Source: Purpureocillium takamizusanense
Lineage: Eukaryota; Ascomycota; Sordariomycetes; Hypocreales; Ophiocordycipitaceae
DNA length: 64,000 nt
NCBI RefSeq assembly: GCF_022605165.1
Contig: NC_063075.1
Coordinates: 2,332,512 to 2,396,511 of the forward strand
Reading direction: 5' to 3'
Shown here: piece after piece, positions 32,333 to 44,215 of the stretch
How positions within the stretch are numbered: the first letter of the stretch is position 1
How the letters are laid out: the number at the start of each line of letters is the position of its first letter
Position numbers and translations under genes: made by a program
The notes under the pieces: generated by a model
Databases searched by the model: none
What the model saw: only the letters and a program-made list of their open reading frames with translations
Told to the model about the DNA's origin: nothing

Positions 32333-34157
32333 TGCAACGAGGTCTTGTCCTGTTCTCAAGCGTATCTCCTTATCTGCTCCCTCTTCTACTTGAGTGCTGG
32401 GAGAGCTCAGTCCGTCAGTAACTTCGCTGTGTATGTGTGTGCGTATGTGGGCGTGGGTTTGTTGTGAGCGTACAAAGTACGTGGATGTGGATGATGAGAG
32501 CGGACGAGTCCAAATCCGTGCAGCGCGTGTGAGTGTAAATGTGAGTGTGGGTGTGAGTGAGCCCAACGACGATGTCGCTCATCAATCCCGCTTGTGCTTA
32601 CAACTTTTGCTGCGACGATTGCGGAGCGAAAGAGGAAAGAAAAAACCACAACAACAAAAAAAGGCGCGCGGCTCATTCCCCCTCTTTTTCCTCCAGTCCC
32701 GGATCGAGTCATCTAGTTTGTACGTACGCGATTCCGATCATCGGGGCGGCGCCGCGCCGTGTCCCTGTGACTTTCCCTGTGACCTGACCTCTCTCTCTCT
32801 CTCTCTGTATATGTGTCTCTCTCTCTCGGCCTCTCTCTCACACTTTCACACTCTCTCACATAAACATTACCACATCCGGGCCGAAAAGAGCTCTACTCCT
32901 CCTCCTCCTCGTCATCTTGTTCAACGTGCGGATCGGATTGGAGCTCTCCGTCGTCCATTCATCCGCGCATGTCCCCATTGCCGCTTGACAGCTCCATACT
33001 GCAATTGCAAGGTGTTTGTGGTTGGTGGTTGTTGTTGGTGGGGGAGAAGGAGGGGGAGGGGGGCAAAATGACAGACAACCAAGACAAATGAATATGAATT
33101 GAATTACCTTTACTCACCAGCAAAGCAGCGCAGTCCCTTTAACCAGCGACAAGGGGCTGTCAGTTCTTCGCAAGCAAGCAAGCAAGCGAGAAGAAACGAA
33201 GAATAAAGAAACAAGGTTTCACTCGATACACGTCCCACGCTGGCAACGGATGAATGGACGGATAGATGGATGGATGGATGAACAAAATCAAAATTATCCC
33301 CTCATCTCAAAATATCAAAGACGCCGTATAACCCAAGCCAACAGTAAAATCCCCCCGTACATGCATACAATCTACATGTACTACTTTGGCGGAACCGTAA
33401 AGAGCGGGCGGGGGGTCCTCGGCTGCTGCTGCTAGACAAGAAAAAGAGATCGAGGCAAAAAGCTTGATTGAGGCTTGTTGGACGCAACAACCCCCCCAAG
33501 AAAGAGCTCTAAACGCGGGCTTCGTCCCGCGCGCAACAACCAATCCCCCCTCAAACAAAAAAAGTCCGGCCCTCCGTCGGCCGGCCTGGCCTGCTCTCTC
33601 TTCATTCCCAACATCGCGACAAATAAAAACGTACCAAGAGCTTCAGCTCCACTTGTGCGCGGGGCAACCCCCCCCTCTCCCTAAGGTAGCTTTACGCCCG
33701 TCGAATCCCCGCGCCCGCTTTGCAAATCCGCTGCACGTCAAGTTTCAATACCCGATGCTGTCTGTGCCCCCCATCCCCCCAGTCGGTCGGTGGTCTTTGT
33801 GCCGAGAAAGCCAATGATGGATGCTCAACTTGGCATCGCCCGGGCAAACACAGCACAGCACAGCATCAACCCTAACTGCTTGCTTTCCATTTGTAATCAT
33901 TACTACGCCTTGATTGCTCACACGTAGCGCAGTGAGTGCATGCTAGCTAACCTAGCACTTCGCCCTCTCTGCGGTAGTAGTAGTAGTAGTAGTGGTAGTG
34001 GTAGTGGTAGTGGTGATGGGTGGTAACGCATCGGCAGGACTCCTCCAAAACAAAAAACATCTCGTGGCATTCATCCATCCACTCATACCCGGCCCCTTGG
34101 CCTGCTGTTTCAACTCCTCCCGCCATCGCCGCCTCATCGGCGCAACAAGCACCACGT
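32307..34157. other. Spacer between dehydratase and Myb-like regulator
   Basis: A tandem spacer of 1.85 kb. Contains CT and CA repeats near 32790-32860, GGAT repeats near 33260-33280 and a TAG/TGG repeat at 33972-34015. An ORF over 32177-32566 whose start resembles a mitochondrial presequence begins at TTG, not ATG, and is in another frame from the dehydratase. Confidence 0.5.
33972..34015. repeat. (GTA)n/(GTGGTA)n microsatellite
   Basis: About six TAG units followed by four TGGTAG-type units, just downstream of the Myb-like gene. Confidence 0.85.
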
Positions 34158-35174
34158 CTATCCCAGAATCGACGAGATCCTCGTCTTCTCACGCACTCGG
34201 TCCCGGTCCGGACTGTCCACCGGCGTCATCGGGTTGCCGCCTCGCTGCGGACAGCAAGAGCCCGTCTTCCACGCGTGCTCCAGCGCCGCCGGTGACGTGC
34301 TCCGTCCGTACTCGTCCGCAATGGCCGCCCAGAAGCCGTTGCGGTGCGCCTCGTAGATGGAGTGCAGCCGCGACAGGTCCACGTGCGCCGCCGTATGCGC
34401 TGCCGCTGCCGACGACGTCGCAGAGGGCGCCGCCGGCATTCCCGCGCAGTCCAGCCGCAGCAGCCCCGGCGCGTATCCATGCCCAAACCCTTGCGATGGC
34501 AGGTTGACGGGCGGCGGCGGCGGCGGCCCCGGCAGGCTTTGCTCGCGTGGAGCGTCTGCCATGATGATGGGATACCCGCGCGGGGACTCGCTCGGGCGCG
34601 GGAACCCCATAGATTCTGGCTTGGGCAGAATCGCCGGCAGCCTCGGCGGGCTGTCCACCATCATGATGCTCGGCAGCTGCACGTCGTTGGCCCCGTTGGC
34701 TGCCATGGGCAGATACGCACCAACCACCGCCTGCGACGGCGATAGAGAACGCGACTTGTTCTTCTGCACCGGGCTGCCCGAAAAGACTTGCTGGCACGAC
34801 ACGGGATCCGAGGACCCGGACGAGCATGATGCCGTACGCTTCCGCCGAGTGCTGCCGTGCGACAGCTGGTGGTAGTGCAGCCTGCACGCCAGCTCCGTCT
34901 TATTGAGGTGCGCTGCGATGTGTTTGTACGGCATCTTCTGCAGGCGTGTCTGCAGCAGGTACGCTTCCTGAAACGGCCCAGGGTCAGCCAGTCAAAACTC
35001 TCTCCTCGCTTATCCCCCTTTGCGCTGGCTCACCTCGTCCTCTCTCCAGGCGCGCCCGCTTCCAGTCAGCGCGGCCTTCTTAGCCTTGGTCACTCCTCCC
35101 CCATCATGGCGCCGTACACCATCTCCAACAGGCGAGTATCGCGAGTGCACTGATATCATTTGCGTCCGGGACAT
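34158..35174 (-). CDS. Myb-like DNA-binding protein, 316 aa, 2 exons
   Basis: Exons complement of 35034-35174 and 34158-34967. The join gives GRAWREDEEAYLLQTRLQ, then MPYKHIAAHLNKTELACRLH and YHQLSHGSTRRKR, a fungal Myb/SANT-like helix-turn-helix with a basic C-terminal extension (about residues 39-93). The start at 35174 (MSRTQMISVHSRYSP) is the most plausible ATG; the frame is open further upstream, and a second ATG follows five codons later. The middle is Pro/Ser-rich and disordered. The C-terminus has a second helical unit, LHSIYEAHRNGFWAAIADEY then ALEHAWKTGSC, resembling a degenerate SANT repeat. Probably a nuclear transcription regulator (inference from the domain); targets unknown. 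Confidence 0.82.
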
Positions 35175-38100
35175 CGTGACTGACGGGGCTTCCTCGGGCT
35201 TGAGTGTGAAATGCCCTCCGACGGTGGATATAAAGGCAGCTTCCTTTATATAGGAAGACCGCCCAAGAGTATTAATCCCGGAGGTTATTAACAACGAGTG
35301 TTGGCAAACCAGGCCACGTAGTGAAGCGAAAGTCCGATGCGACAAGACGTCCGTACTTCCAGCTTCGAGCCGGAAACAAAAAAACAAACAGGCGATTCGA
35401 AACTAGATGGGAAGGGGATACTGGTCTGAAGGCGGCGTGCAGGGGGGGTGGCGGTTTCTCGTCGCACAGAACTCAGCAATGTTCAAAGGAGCGTCAGCAG
35501 CCAAACCAGTTGGAGTTGTTAATGAAAGAGAGTAAACTGGCTGCGAAGAGAAACGAGAGTTTAAGGACTGGAGAGAATAGAAAGGCGCGGCCTTACACGC
35601 GCGATACAAGTTGCAAGATGAAGTAGATGGACGATGCCGCACGGACATCTAGATGACAGCGCAGAACGAGAAAACAAGCCGTTGATAAAACATCAAGCGC
35701 GGAGCCGCAGATGCCGGGACCCGCGCAACAACCGTTCTGCGAAACAGCTTGGCGGCCTTGACGTTCCGGTTCTGGGACAACAAGGGCCAGGGGGTTGCCA
35801 CCCATGACAACTGCTCCGCAGGCCCTGTTCCATCTCACTTCGGCCGACTCCTATTTATGACAAGGTCCAGCCTTAGCATGAACCAGCATATTGGGTGGGC
35901 ATCATCACCGGCCCCCGTTTCGCCACAAGGACAGTCATCTCGACAGTCTTGAAACCTTCAGGTAGACGTGGCCGAGACGGGTCCGTATTGCTCGCGAGCC
36001 CCATCTGATGTGGCCGAGTCGGCACCAACCTGTTCGCATAACGAACTGCCCGCTAGGCGGCCCTCTTTTCTGGACCAGATTCCGTAGACCTCGCCTGGGC
36101 GTCTTGTCCCATCCAAATCCCCGGCTCAGCATCCCACAACTTGGCAGGCCATTACTACGGCCATTGAGGCGTCGAGCCAGGCATGGTTTACTTACACACG
36201 GGACGGTGGGTCTCCAGCGAAGCAGGGCCACCAAGGTGGCGGGCGAAAAGTGAGTGCTCGTCCAGGAGGTTGCCGCTTCAGGCGTTGCTTCTTCTTGACA
36301 TCCGAACGCAACGCTTCTTCGTCTGACGGCCGTTTCGAAGGCGCCATTGTAGCGGCTTCCGGTCGGGATGCCACAGCCTTTGTCGCCTGGCTGAACCCCG
36401 CCGCCTTGAGGCCATCGGTTGCCGCCGACATGCCATCGAAGGGTTGCTGTCGCGGCGGACCCAAGGAGGGTGAGGGGATGCAGGGTGCGACGGCGACACA
36501 GTCGCGAGACTTGGCTGTTTAGTTTGAAGCGGCCATATTGAAACGCGGAATCCGTTTCTTATGCCCATCCATTCAGGGTCGACCCTGGTCAGAGACTGGT
36601 ACGCATGGGAAGCCAGGCAGCCTCAAACCCGTTGACGACATGGTACGCGCAGTCCATGCAGGCGAATGTGGCTGCCAGTTGCTGAAGACATCTCTAACCA
36701 ACCCGTCAACCAACCGCAGTCATGATGCACGGCGAACAGACCTCGACTCTTTTGAAAGACAAAGTCGACGGATGGCATCGCCAACCGGTGGCCCGGCGAC
36801 GAGGCACCGCATGAGCCTTTCTTCCTCATCAATCGCCAACTACTACAACTACTCGTATGGGCGGAACGCTGGCGGCAGCGGGCGTGGGTCGGATCAGGGA
36901 CCCTTGAAACTCGCTAGCGCATATTCGCAATCTCATGTCTGTATCAGCCCCGACTCGAGATCCAGACTGGGTCGCGCCAGCGAGCGGATGAAACTTGACG
37001 CCGCTGCAAACAACTCTATTCCGTTTGTGCGTTCTACTTCTGCAGGCGTCTGTCTGGTGCTGGGCTGTCGCTTATGTGATGCAACTGACGATGGCGGGTC
37101 CCGGGTTGACGCTGACACTACGCTGACATCCCCGCCGACCCCTAGAGCGGGAAGAATAAGAGGAAGCGGTCGCGCCTTGAACTGCCGGATCGGAATATTT
37201 CTGCGGCATCCGCACTGCGGCAGAGATGCCTGTAGCAGAGACGCCCGCAGTTTGAAGGTGAGGTTTCACGGGACATGAGTTCAGGGCAGTGCAGCCGGGG
37301 AGTTTCACAGACTTCCGCTGCATGAACTCATGCCCTCTGGCCATCTGGCTAACGAGCACAGCCACGGCGCTTGAAGTCTTCGTCCATGGCTCGTCACCCT
37401 CGACACGATTTCGAGATTGGCATCCGCGTGACGCCGGTGATTGCTACGCATGTTTGGGCTGAGCAGGTTGTTTCGGCAAGTCGACAGAATAGACGGTGAT
37501 CTCATCCCCCCCCCTACCTCATCAGCCATGTCCTTTGACCGCCTCGCTTGGCATGACGCATGCGTGTCGCGTATATAATCGCTGTCATCTTGTCAGACGC
37601 GCCGTCTCTAGAGGCTGACTCGCCAGTGAGGTGAGATGTTGTCAGCGGCCCATGTGTCATTGTAGAGAGCAACTGAGAGGTTGCTTTGTGGGGAACGGTA
37701 TGTGTCTCGGCGAGATCGATCGTGAAAGAAGGCGTCACTCTTCGTTGTAGTACTGTAGTATAAGCATCGGCCAAGCAAACCAAAGGGCTCCCAGGAGCGG
37801 CGTCCGGGGTTACATACAGGCAAAGTACTCGTCGACACCCAAGAACTTACTCGCGGTGTGCCAGCGCGCAGGGACGGATGGTGGAGCTGCTGACCCAAGT
37901 ATCCGTGACCCTGCGTGCGATGCGCGCCAAGGCAACGGCTTGGGCTGGTCTGCTCGTGGCGTCGCAGGGCTGGATCAAAGTTGCGGCTCACAGACAGGAA
38001 GTATCGTCGAGACAAGCAGACGAACCAGGAGAGGAACGGACGGCGAGCGGGCCCTGAAGCAGACGTGTGTCGCGTGACAGCCGCTGCCGCTGGCTCCTGC

Positions 38101-40887
38101 GAATTGAGATAATTACTCCATACCTGTTAGTAGTACCTTCCATACCACCTAACGTAGGCGCGGTGACAAACCGGAGTCTCTGGCCATGGACATTCAAAGC
38201 CAACTTAGACGTGGGATATTGACCATGCCTCCTAGGTAACCTACTAGGTAGCTCGAAATGGTTTTGTTTTCTGGGTGAAGTGCTATTCATGGAGCGCCCC
38301 CATCTTCAGATCGCTCCTCCACCCCTCCCTCCTTGCTGCTGGGCATCTAGAGCTGCTAAGCGCTGCATTGTAGGTACCTCGAGTAGTGCTGACACGGGGT
38401 ACCTGCGTGTACTTGTCCGCGATGCATCACAGCAACGATTCCGGTCGGCCACCTGGGTACTACCTGAGTGGGTATCTTACTAAGAGAGACCGCCTGCCCC
38501 TGCACTTGTTCAAGTACCTCTTCCCCGTGCATAGCACTTTACGTTCGTGTATTGGAACATAAACGTCTTCAAGCCCCCAAGCTAGCCGGCTGGGGCTTTT
38601 GCCGGCGCCAGATCACCCTCCGGTGTGTCCACGGCGCCAAGAGGGTTTCTGCTTCGTACAGTACATGAGGTACGTACATACCGCAGTACTTGGTTGGCAA
38701 CACGACAGGCATTTGTGGCTCGCCCCGCCTTGAGCGTGGGCTCTGGCGTCTTTTGGCGTGGTCACGAAAGGGCCAGGGCCTTAGGTCATGCAGGTGGGGC
38801 GCGGCTGCCCCCTTAGGTACTGCGTACCTTCTTCATGCTTGCAGAACGTGTGAGCGCAGGGCAAGTACTCTACATCTGCTAGTGCTTGTGCGCGTCACCA
38901 CCTGCGGGGTGGTGCCAGCACGCGCTCGTTCACGTGCCGCAAGCGAAATTTGCTCGCACTGTCTCTTGGCGTGTCCCGCAGTCGGGTTCACACAGTACGC
39001 AAACTTTGATGCAGACGGTCACGCCACTCTCGGATGCGGCCCAGCCACCCCTCCACGAAAAAGTGGGTACAGGGAAATGATCTGGCCCCTGCACAGCTCG
39101 CGGCGCCCAAACTCCAGGTCCCTCGCGTCCCCCCGTCGCCCGCTTCCTCCCCCCCTCTCACCCGCAAGACGCCAGCAGCCCAAGGTCCAAGTCCAAAACA
39201 CGCACGCACACAACACCTACATACAGGTACTTGGCCCGCGAAACCCAACCAAACTCGCCCGAGTTACTTGGGCTCGAGGTACAGTACGCTCCCGTCGCGA
39301 CCTCGTCCATCCGCCGCCCATCCTCAAGTATACCTCCCGCAACGAAGTACCGCTTGCTTGCCGGTCGCTCGCGCTGCCAAACGCGGATCTGGGTCCACAG
39401 CTGCTACCTTGAACTGCCACTGTCGACAAGTCGTGACAGACGCGACGCCTCAACACCAACCGTCTCTTGCCGGGCGGTTCGAGACGCTCTCGTGTCGTGC
39501 CGTGTCGTGCCATCGCGCAACCGCCGCCCGGTACGACCTCATCAGCGGTGCCCTGCTCTGGGTCGGCTGCCGCCATCTGTCTACTACTAGTACGTACCTT
39601 GCGTACCTGATCTGGCCACAAACGAGTGCCAGGCCAGGCTCGAAGCACTCGCATCGTCGCGTCGCTTGGAACGCGCGCTCATCTGTTGAGCGAGCGAGGC
39701 GTTGCCCGTCTAGCACTTAGAGGCTTTGGAATCCCAGCCACCAGCAGCAGAAGCAGTTGTCGTACATACATACATCACACTGCACTGTACGGGCTCGTCA
39801 AGGCGTGGGCGTCTCATCAACCACACACGTGTTCCCAGCCCCCTTTGCGCGCATCATCTCACGCCAACACGCTTCGGCACCTGGAGCCGTCAATCGACAC
39901 TCTCACACACACACACGCGCATCCACCGCCGTTACCACCACCACCACCACTACCACCGACACACACGCATTCATTCACTCACTCACCCGCACTGCAGTCT
40001 CAGGCCTCGCTCGCTGTCACATTCACCCGTCGACGCACCACGGGAACACGCGCACCCACGCGCCAGAGCGGTCCGGACAGAGCCAAAGACTTCACATCAC
40101 CAGCAGCGAAGCTCGATCCAACTGCCGCATTCGCATCTAGCCACCCCCCTTCTCTAGCAGCAGCCAAGGCGCAGCAGCGCAGCTCCAGGTTGCAGGCCCC
40201 GTATTACGCAAACCCCGTGGCCCGGCCAGCGTGGATTCTTACTTGCTACGAATACCACCTACTAGTCCCGAGGCTCGGACCACCTGTGCGACCTGACCTT
40301 GTCTCCCTGCCACCCCCAGCTCTCCCTCGCACAACCAAGCAAAACCGAAGACATCCTCTCCACGTCGGATGTGCTTTATGCCACCTCGCTGAACCCAAGG
40401 AATACATTGCCCGTAAGTACCGCCCATCGCGCTGCCCGTCCTCGTCGCGCATCCCGTCGTGCTCGCACGACACAGGCAGCCTTGCGGCAAGCTGGCGATT
40501 GATCGAAAGCTCGCCGCGTCATTTTTTGCCGCCTGCCTGCCTGCCTGCTGCTGGCTGGCCTGCCCGCCCGCCCCGTCGCACGCGTCGCCGCTCGCCAAAG
40601 AAAAAAAAAGGGCTCGCTTGGCGACACGACCCGCGCGTCGCTGCAGAACCACACACGCCGCCGCAGACCCATGCCGGCGAGCTGACGGACACACACAGCC
40701 CGCCTGCCTGTCTGCCTGGTCGCGCGCGCGCGCTCCCGTCCTTCATCAATCAGCGGCGCCGCCATCGCACAGCTGCCTGCCTTGTTTGCCTCGCGTTGCG
40801 TCCGTCGTCTTGTCGCGCAGCTTCTGGCTCTCTTTTCTACCAGCACCGTCTTGATACTGACTCCTCACTCCCGCCACCTTCCAGATC
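35175..40887. other. 5.7 kb gene-poor region
   Basis: Between two divergent Myb-type genes. No ORF here has a recognisable domain; the longest (39626-41401, +) is Pro/Ser/His-rich and overlaps the true gene in another frame. GTACCT/AGGTAC-type motifs are frequent from 38130 to 39600. The last 1.3 kb is pyrimidine-rich and probably the promoter and leader of the second Myb gene. One weak small ORF is listed separately (36192-36431). No transposon ends or long repeats were recognised. Confidence 0.5.
36192..36431 (-). CDS. Doubtful small ORF, Lys/Arg-rich (79 aa)
   Basis: ATG at 36431 opens 79 codons with KRPSDEEALRSDVKKKQRLK, a charged nuclear-signal-like stretch that looks less random than its surroundings. 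A GTAAGT donor overlaps the stop region (about 36188-36193), so it could be a first exon, but no partner exon was found. No known family; it may well be spurious. Confidence 0.18.
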   Translation of the reverse strand: MSAATDGLKAAGFSQATKAVASRPEAATMAPSKRPSDEEALRSDVKKKQRLKRQPPGRALTFRPPPWWPCFAGDPPSRV

Positions 40888-42371
40888 ATGCAGCAGTGGC
40901 AGGTCGGCCCCGTGCCGGAGTACGTCTACTCCAACTCCACCCATCAGCCCAACGACATGCAGTAAGTACCTCTGCCGCATCCTCTTGTCCTTCCTGGTAC
41001 CCCGACCCCGTGTTTGTCCTCGCCCTCGCTCGCTGCCTCTTGTCCTGGCCGGCCCGGGCCTGTCACGTCATGTCACCCCGATGCATGCCACTCTGCATCC
41101 ATGCACTATCTCATGGTGGCCTCTCTCGGGACCCCCTCGATCCTGTCTGTCGACTTGGCCCGCCCGAGCACCAGACACAGACGCCAGCGTCGGCCTACCG
41201 TGCATCGCCCCGTCCATCACTCCCTTTTTCTCTCTCCTCCCCATCGTTCGCCCTCGCAGACAGGCGCCTGAGGATGACCTCTGCCCGTCACCCAGCAACG
41301 GCCTCTGTCGTCTGCGCCGGGGTCGCAGCCTCTGCCCACGCGATACCATGACGTCCTCTCGCGAGTCTGGGCGTGCCTTGCTGACCCGACTGCCCTCTTA
41401 GCAACCACCCGTACCAGACAGACATGAACCGCCGCAATGAGCGCATGGAATTCCCGTATGGGGCGCCACAGCCCAACATGAGCCAGCAGCAGCACCACCC
41501 CACGCCGGTACAGCCGCCCATGAACGTCCCGCAACCTCCCGCCGCTCAGGGAGGCTCGCAGCAGCAGACGCCCACGCAGACCCAGGCCCAGCCGAGCCGG
41601 CAACGGAAACGCCCGGCCCCCAACGCTGCTCCGTCTCCCGCCACCGGTGCCCCCGCGGCGCCCATCACCCCGAGTCAGCCTCCCGCGCCGACACCTCCCG
41701 CGCCGCAGTCCGCGCCCGCCTCCCAGCCGCCCGCTGCCGGAGACGACGCCAACTCCACGCCTGTGCAACCCCCGGCCAAGAAGAGCAGGACCAACACGCC
41801 CTGGACGCCCCAGGAAGAGCTGCGCCTGAAGCAGATGCGTGATGCCGGCAACAGTTGGGCCGAGATTGCCAAGGTACGTCGCCTTCCCTCACCCGACAGG
41901 CTCCACGACTGACGGTGTGCTTGATAGACGTTCCCCACGAGAACCGAAGGGTCGGTGAAGAAGCATTGGTACAAGGTATACGGCTGTCCGTCACAGAAGT
42001 ACGGCATAGGCTCTGACAGGCGCATAGGACATGCACTATGCCGAGTTTGCTGAAGATGAGGTATGGTTTGCCCACAATGTGAATGCTCGTTGCAGTTGGT
42101 TAACATTGAATTACAGAGCCAAGCATTGTTGAATGCCATCAAAGAGTATGAGAACAACAAGTGGAAGGTGATCGGCCAAAAGGTTGGCAAGCCCGCCAAG
42201 GTATGTATTGCACAAACGCACAGTAAGGGACCGCTGGCTGAATTGCGACAGGCGTGCGAGCAATATGCAAAGGAGCATTTTCCAGGTGGGTTTGGGACGC
42301 GTTGCAATCTTGCCACTGGTCGCCGTAGCTGACCTGTGACAGACCTCTTCAGCAGCACCAAGGGAAGGTAG
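40888..42371 (+). CDS. Myb/SANT DNA-binding protein, 257 aa, 7 exons
   Basis: Exons 40888-40961, 41402-41873, 41928-41975, 42028-42060, 42117-42200, 42252-42285, 42343-42371; 774 nt in frame with GT-AG introns. The first intron is 440 nt, the others 51-57 nt, and three exons are shorter than 35 nt. The N-terminal half is Gln/Pro-rich (activation-like). A nuclear signal (QPSRQRKRPAPN, PAKKSR) precedes two Myb-type helical units: TPWTPQEELRLKQMRDAGNS followed by WAEIAKTFPTRTEGSVKKHW, and ALLNAIKEYENNKWKVIGQK followed by VGKPAKACEQYAKEHF. Skipping the last intron would instead end in GGFGTRCNLATGRRS; the spliced end DLFSSTKGR is preferred because both sites are canonical with a GCTGAC branch point. 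Probable transcription factor. Confidence 0.85.
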
Positions 42372-44215
42372 GAATCGCCCAGTGCCAATAAGTCCTGACC
42401 AGGGAGGTCGAAGTTGGGGTCCGTTGGGTCGGAAACGAAATTCTAATCACAGATATATCGTTCGAGTATAATATCGGGGAAGGGGCCGGCACGCCTGGCA
42501 GCGCAGTGTTCCAGACTGTACTCGGTGGGCCTGGCGCAAGGCCAGAACTTCCTCTTTCAGCGAAATTTGCACGGAGATGGAGAGGATGGGCCGGAGCTCG
42601 GTGATTTTATGGCGAACCCGAGATTGCTTTGGTGTGTTTTTTTCGTCGGGTCATTTCGTTGTGTGTTTATTACTCTTTGTCTCGTCTTCGCGGCTATCGT
42701 GGGCCTCAAGTCTTGCAATTGCTGCGTCGTTTGAGCCGTTCTCATCAGTATCTTGAACATCCGCCGGAGAAATCGAGGTTCGCATTGCCTGGCGGGGACG
42801 ATGAGGCGGCACGAGGGACGCTGGGGAGGGGGGGGGGGGGGACAGGGCGAGGCTGTGGCCCGCCTGGCCGGGACTCTCGGCCGCGGCCAGACAACTCCAG
42901 CAGAGGGCTTGTGGTACAGATTGGCCACGATGGACCAGGGACGACCACGGCCCCGGGATGATGTTGTTGGGTGGAATTGGCGACCGAGACAGACCGCCGT
43001 AGAGAGGGATGTTGTCTCGGATGAGGCCGCTGTTTTGTCTGGAGGACCGTTCAGATAGCTATACCCCCAATGCCCAGTTTCCTTGTGGAGTTGTAGTCGT
43101 GAGCGCGCCGTCGAGCCGCACCCCGAGGTTCTAGAAGCGATGGCAAGCCAAGGCCCGACATGGACGAGTTGGTGGTGACCTAGACGAGGAGACAGGCCAG
43201 CCAAGGTACTTGCTTGACTACTAATAGAGGTCTCCAAACGAGGTACCTCGTCTGGGCCGTCTTCGTGGTACCCCGTGTGACTTTGGAGTCAAGTACTTGT
43301 CCTACGGGCGATGGTCCGCCCCACAAGGCGGCTGACCGCGTTGGCGGCCCCCGCGAGGAAACTTGGAGACGAGCAGGCCCCGAGGCCGGTGCGTGCCGTG
43401 CGGGAAGCGCAGAGGCACCAAGTACGAGTACATCAGGTACGCGCTGCGTACTAGAGGTAGTAGGGAATTGGCGACAGGTTCTTTGAACGGGCTTGGTGGT
43501 GCTGGAGGAGCTGGAATGTCCCTCGAGAAACGCTCGGCGCGATGTACCTCCTGCATGAAGTGCGTAGGTACCTTGGTAGCCTTTTGACATCTGGCGACGG
43601 CCCGCGCCGTGTCCTTCTACATCGATCGCGTAACTTGCTCCAGCCACCCCCGCAGGGTGCGTGAAAGGGACTCTTGAGGAAGGCCTCGCGAGCTTGTAAT
43701 TCACATCTGTTGTTTTGTGTTTCTCTCCATGTCCCAGCTGCTGCCTGTCCTTCTGCCCTTGTATTGCCAGTCCTTCACTGTGGATAAGGTGCGAAATAGA
43801 GGAGCCACGGTCCGGACACAACTGCAGCTCAAGTCGGGTCGCCAGCTACCCAACACGAGGCATTAGCCCCATGGGAGATGGGAGCTATCCTAAACATTTA
43901 AGAATACCAGACACCACATATTCCACGCTGTCGGGTCGAACATCAACGTCAAGTATGTTGAGAGCGGAAATGTTGAAGTGCCCGTGCAGTTGTAGGGTAG
44001 GCAGGATTGATCACAGCAATCGCTCGCTCCACTCTCTTGCAGGAGCAGAGGAACCCCCCACCAAGATTTGGTACAGTGGAGTGTGGTACGTACCTTATCG
44101 AGCGAGCATGGGCATTTTTTTTCTTGAGAGTCGACGAGAGATTCTCCGCGTATGAATATTTTCCTACCGACACAAGCACAACCTCGCCCGACCTGCAATT
44201 AATCCGGCAACAGCC
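42372..44215. other. Spacer between Myb/SANT gene and dbp9
   Basis: A tandem spacer of 1.84 kb with a G-run of about 13 near 42828-42841 and several GGTACC/GTACCT motifs between 43240 and 43580. Short ORFs on both strands lack support. Confidence 0.45.

Noticed and set aside
32177..32566. Mitochondrial presequence-like ORF upstream of the dehydratase
   Set aside because: Its first codon is TTG, the frame differs from the dehydratase, and no intron joining them in frame was found.
36538..37278. 246-codon ORF on the + strand
   Set aside because: Random-looking composition with no domain and no splice-supported extension.
39626..41401. 591-codon ORF on the + strand
   Set aside because: Pro/Ser/His-rich composition without domain; it runs through the leader, first exon and first intron of the Myb/SANT gene in a different frame.
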